This document shows positions 5,981-8,172 of a DNA stretch of 8,172 nt, piece by piece. A program made the translations under genes and the position numbers. The stretch is from CAKOSP01 sp964372145 (GTDB lineage Bacteria; Bacillota_I; Bacilli_A; RF39; UBA660): assembly GCA_964372145.1 (NCBI GenBank), contig CAYJPM010000039.1, forward strand, positions 1 to 8,172. Direction: 5' to 3'. Each line of letters starts with the position of its first letter. Within the stretch, counting starts at the first letter, position 1. The notes under the pieces are model-generated. The model ran no database searches. It saw only the letters and a list, made by a program, of their open reading frames with translations, and was not told the origin of the DNA.

Positions 5981-6006
5981 CATCAAATTAATATTTGATG
6001 TTTTTT
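5981..6006 (+). terminator. Intrinsic terminator of agrBD between converging genes
   Basis: CATCAAAT (5981-5988), a four-base loop and ATTTGATG (5993-6000) form a perfect eight-pair stem followed by TTTTTT (6001-6006). It terminates agrBD. The T run overlaps the stop codon of agrC (6005-6007) on the other strand. Read from the agrC side, the hairpin lacks a good T run, so it may be only partly effective in that direction. Confidence 0.85.
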
Positions 6007-7246
6007 ATTTCTTTAAAATTCTAAGTCTTGCACAAAAAACATTTTCTTTTATATGTATATCAAAATCAATATTACTTTTTTTAGATAAACTAGTTAAACC
6101 AAAACCAGAATTTCTATTTTTAGTTGAATATTTTTTTGTGTTTAATTTATCAACATCAATATTATCACTGAAATTATTACAAATATGAGTATAAATATAT
6201 TTTTCATCATCATAAAATAATATTCTAATAAAAGGATTTTCAACATTTTGAGTTGCTTCAATAGAATTATCTAAACATATTCCTATACATTCCACATAGT
6301 GTAAAAAATTATTTAGTGTTATCATCTTTTTTATATTTAAACTTAATTTATTATCAATCCTAAAAATCACATAATCAAAACCAACAATTTTCTCGTAAAA
6401 AAAGTTGCTTATTTCTTTAGGAATGTTACTAACTTGTATTTGATTAACATTAATTATAGATTCCAAATCAAACAATTCATCTATTAAATGTGATGTTCTT
6501 TTATTCGATATAGATTTAATAACTAATAATTTATTTTTAACATTATGTTTATAAGTTGATGTTTCATCTAATAACTCTAAATATGAAATATTTTTCTTTT
6601 GAAGATAATCTCTTTCTCTGGCAACAAATTCGTACTTGTAATGTAAATACATTAAAGAAAACACATATATTCCTATGGATAATATCATTGAAGAATAATT
6701 TATGTCATTTGATTCAACAATTACATATATAATTATAATCACTAACGAAGTATAATATATAAAAGAAAGAAAAAATTTATAAAATTTAAATCTAAATATA
6801 CCCTTAATAATATTTAAAATTATATATCTTGAAGATCTCATTTTTAATAAGGTATATATTATTAAAAATTGTAAGAATGCATTAAATATATTAAATACAC
6901 CCATATAATTCATTAAAATATCATTACAATTATAATATAGAAATAAAATATAGAACGTTAAAATAGAATCAACTATAACTATTAATAATGTGTAAAATAA
7001 CGATAGTATTATTTGATTTTTTAAATCTTGCTTAAAGAACACTAACAAAATAAAACAATATAAAAAAAACATCATCAAAAATTTTACATAATTACCTACT
7101 GTAGTATTTATTACATACAATAAAAGAATTATAAAAAACAATAATAAAATATTCATTACATTTAATTTAATTTTCTTAAATAAGATTAATTCAAAAAATG
7201 TTATCGTAGTAAATAAACTAATTAAACAAGTTAAAAAGAAAATCAT
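6005..7246 (-). CDS. agrC: AgrC-type sensor histidine kinase (GHKL/HATPase_c_5 family)
   Basis: A 413-residue membrane histidine kinase, expected to sense the peptide made from AgrD and phosphorylate AgrA. Residues 1 to about 202 are almost entirely hydrophobic with short polar breaks, fitting the six or seven membrane segments of the AgrC sensor. A coiled-coil-like linker (about 203-229) leads to the dimerisation/phosphoacceptor region, with His234 in TYKHNVKNKL. The ATP-binding domain has the N-box CIGICLDNSIEAT (320-332), the ICNNF strand (355-359) and the G-box SGFGLTSL (380-387), the form seen in AgrC-like rather than EnvZ-like kinases. The ATG overlaps the agrA stop by four bases (ATGA), so translation is likely coupled to agrA. 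Only weak Shine-Dalgarno pairing (AAAGATATTG) is seen. The order agrA then agrC reverses the usual agrCA order. Confidence 0.92.
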   Translation of the reverse strand: MIFFLTCLISLFTTITFFELILFKKIKLNVMNILLLFFIILLLYVINTTVGNYVKFLMMFFLYCFILLVFFKQDLKNQIILSLFYTLLIVIVDSILTFYILFLYYNCNDILMNYMGVFNIFNAFLQFLIIYTLLKMRSSRYIILNIIKGIFRFKFYKFFLSFIYYTSLVIIIIYVIVESNDINYSSMILSIGIYVFSLMYLHYKYEFVARERDYLQKKNISYLELLDETSTYKHNVKNKLLVIKSISNKRTSHLIDELFDLESIINVNQIQVSNIPKEISNFFYEKIVGFDYVIFRIDNKLSLNIKKMITLNNFLHYVECIGICLDNSIEATQNVENPFIRILFYDDEKYIYTHICNNFSDNIDVDKLNTKKYSTKNRNSGFGLTSLSKKSNIDFDIHIKENVFCARLRILKK

Positions 7247-7950
7247 TTTTCAATATCTTTCTTAAATTTTTTTGATAAAAAATCTACATGATTACCATTA
7301 TTTAAAATAAAATGACCTTTGTTCCAATTATACTCATCAATACGATTAGTATTAGCTATGCATGCTCTATGAACAAATTTAAATCTATCATCTAACAGTT
7401 TCAATATTTCTTGTAAGGTAAGTGAAACAATATATGTATTATTATCAGTAACTATTCTAAGTCTACGATCAGCAGTATCTCTATAAATATATAGTATTGA
7501 CCTATAATACAAACTTAAATGATTACTTCTAGTAGAGTATTTAAACATTTTATTATCAAAATTTTTATTTATAATATGATTAAGATCTTCTTTTAATTTA
7601 TTTTCAAATCCATGGAATTTTTCAATAAAATCAAATACAGCATAAACACTACGGTGAACTGTTTCAAACATTTTATCATGATTGGTAATAAATATAATTT
7701 CGCTATCCCAATCTACCTCTCTGATTTTTTCAGCTATATGAATACCAGAGGGACCATCTTTTAAATCAACATCAAGCAAATAAATCTTTCTTAAATCAGT
7801 TTCATTCATATCTTTTTCTACATCTTTATCGAATTTACAATGAAAAGATATTTTAATTTCTTCTTCAAGATTAAATGTAACTTCATTAATAATTTGTTTA
7901 ATTTTTTTATGCACATTAACATCATCATCAATTATTATAAATTTAATCAT
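7243..7950 (-). CDS. agrA: AgrA-type LytTR response regulator
   Basis: A 235-residue response regulator. The receiver domain (1 to about 125) starts MIKFIIIDDD with the acidic cluster Asp8-Asp10. It has phosphoacceptor Asp60 in YLLDVDLKDGPSGI, Thr89 in IFITNHD and the probable conserved Lys111 in FDFIEK. The LytTR DNA-binding domain (about 135-235) shows SILYI and the typical HRACIANTNRI (194-204) and GNHVDFLSKKFKK end. Length and layout match S. aureus AgrA (238). The start at 7950 is chosen because AAAAGGTGAT lies just upstream and the receiver domain begins at once; the frame is open 18 codons further but without a binding site. It is the first gene of an agrA-agrC operon. It probably activates agrBD and other loci through LytTR repeats, none of which I could identify here. 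Confidence 0.93.
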   Translation of the reverse strand: MIKFIIIDDDVNVHKKIKQIINEVTFNLEEEIKISFHCKFDKDVEKDMNETDLRKIYLLDVDLKDGPSGIHIAEKIREVDWDSEIIFITNHDKMFETVHRSVYAVFDFIEKFHGFENKLKEDLNHIINKNFDNKMFKYSTRSNHLSLYYRSILYIYRDTADRRLRIVTDNNTYIVSLTLQEILKLLDDRFKFVHRACIANTNRIDEYNWNKGHFILNNGNHVDFLSKKFKKDIEK

Positions 7951-7981
7951 AAAATCACCTTTTCCCAAAATTTCGCACTGG

Positions 7982-8011
7982 AAAAAAAATATAATATTTT
8001 TCAAATATTAT
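7982..8011 (-). terminator. All-A/T intrinsic terminator upstream of agrA
   Basis: On the minus strand ATAATATTT (8011-8003), loop GAA and AAATATTAT (7999-7991) form a perfect nine-pair stem, followed by eight T residues (7989-7982). It lies 12 bases past the stop of the partial gene at the window edge and 31 bases before agrA. It therefore looks like the terminator of the upstream gene, although an A/T-only stem is weak. Confidence 0.6.
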
Positions 8012-8014
8012 CAA
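7986..8014 (-). promoter_or_regulatory. Candidate agrAC promoter overlapping the terminator hairpin
   Basis: On the minus strand TTGATA (8014-8009) lies 17 bases from TATTTT (7991-7986), or 15 bases from TATATT (7993-7988). A start near 7980 would leave about 30 bases before the agrA ATG, including its AGGTGAT binding site. The boxes lie inside the hairpin described for 7982-8011, so the same bases may serve both roles, or only one of the two calls may be right. Confidence 0.35.
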
Positions 8015-8022
8015 TATTAAAA

Positions 8023-8172
8023 TTACTTCATTTTCGATTTGCAAACGGTATTAATAATGTATTTATCGTATTTATCGACAATATATTCATTTTGACTTGT
8101 AAATTTATCAAATAAATTATACGATAATCCAAATATAATTTTAGAATATTGTTTAAAATTTTTTATATAATC
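8023..8172 (-). CDS. C-terminal 49 codons of an unidentified gene (cut by window edge)
   Basis: The minus strand is open from the window edge to a TAA at 8025-8023: 49 codons, ending DKYIINTVCKSKMK. The residues are polar with many Lys, Tyr, Asn and Asp, and there are no membrane segments or motifs I recognise. Support for it being real is the uninterrupted frame in very A/T-rich DNA and the terminator hairpin 12 bases after the stop. I cannot name a family. It points the same way as agrA, and its function or link to agr is unknown. Confidence 0.5.
   Translation of the reverse strand, partial: DYIKNFKQYSKIIFGLSYNLFDKFTSQNEYIVDKYDKYIINTVCKSKMK

Noticed and set aside
7951..8004. N-terminal extension of agrA by 18 codons
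   Set aside because: It would translate through the terminator/promoter region; the AGGTGAT site directly before 7950 and the receiver-domain start settle the choice.
7840..8115. Plus-strand open frame of 91 codons across the agrA start
   Set aside because: It is antisense to agrA and to the partial gene at the right edge, Phe/Asn-rich, and has no binding site.
1..8172. tRNA or rRNA genes, CRISPR arrays, insertion sequences, prophage genes
   Set aside because: I looked for them on both strands and saw no supporting sequence; all larger gaps are promoters, leaders and terminators.

Overview
This window comes from a very AT-rich (low-GC) Gram-positive bacterium of the Bacillota type. The evidence is the gene families (long-form hibernation factor, 2,3-bisphosphoglycerate-independent phosphoglycerate mutase, a Csp protein, an agr quorum-sensing locus), strong AGGAGG-like ribosome binding sites, extended -10 promoters and intrinsic terminators. 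TGA, TAG and TAA all act as stops, so the standard code is used and a TGA=Trp mycoplasma is unlikely. The sequence alone does not give a genus; an uncultured gut Bacilli/Erysipelotrichia-like or Clostridia-like lineage is a reasonable guess.

Layout. Bases 1-2329 (minus strand) are the start of the S10 ribosomal protein operon in canonical order rpsJ-rplC-rplD-rplW-rplB; rplB runs off the left edge. Upstream of rpsJ (2330-2500) is a good promoter and a structured leader of about 130 nt, with one large hairpin and a helix that can cover the rpsJ Shine-Dalgarno. Next come three minus-strand housekeeping genes: gpmI (glycolysis), hpf (ribosome hibernation) and a cold-shock protein gene. Each has its own terminator and a recognisable or possible promoter, so they look like single transcription units.

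Bases 5223-7950 hold a complete agr-type peptide quorum-sensing module in an unusual arrangement. agrB (processing protease) and a 34-codon agrD (signal precursor, 5865-5969) are on the plus strand. They converge on an agrA-agrC operon (LytTR response regulator, then histidine kinase) on the minus strand, instead of forming the usual single agrBDCA operon. By the known family mechanism, AgrB trims and cyclises AgrD, the exported peptide is sensed by AgrC, and AgrC phosphorylates AgrA. A terminator hairpin for agrBD lies exactly between the converging genes. AgrD is odd: aligned on its conserved C-terminal tail, the position where other AgrDs carry the ring-forming Cys is Ala, and its only Cys lies in the part normally cut away. 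The cyclic signal, if there is one, must therefore be built differently.

The right end (8023-8172) is probably the last 49 codons of an unidentified minus-strand gene, followed by an all-A/T hairpin terminator that overlaps a candidate agrA promoter.
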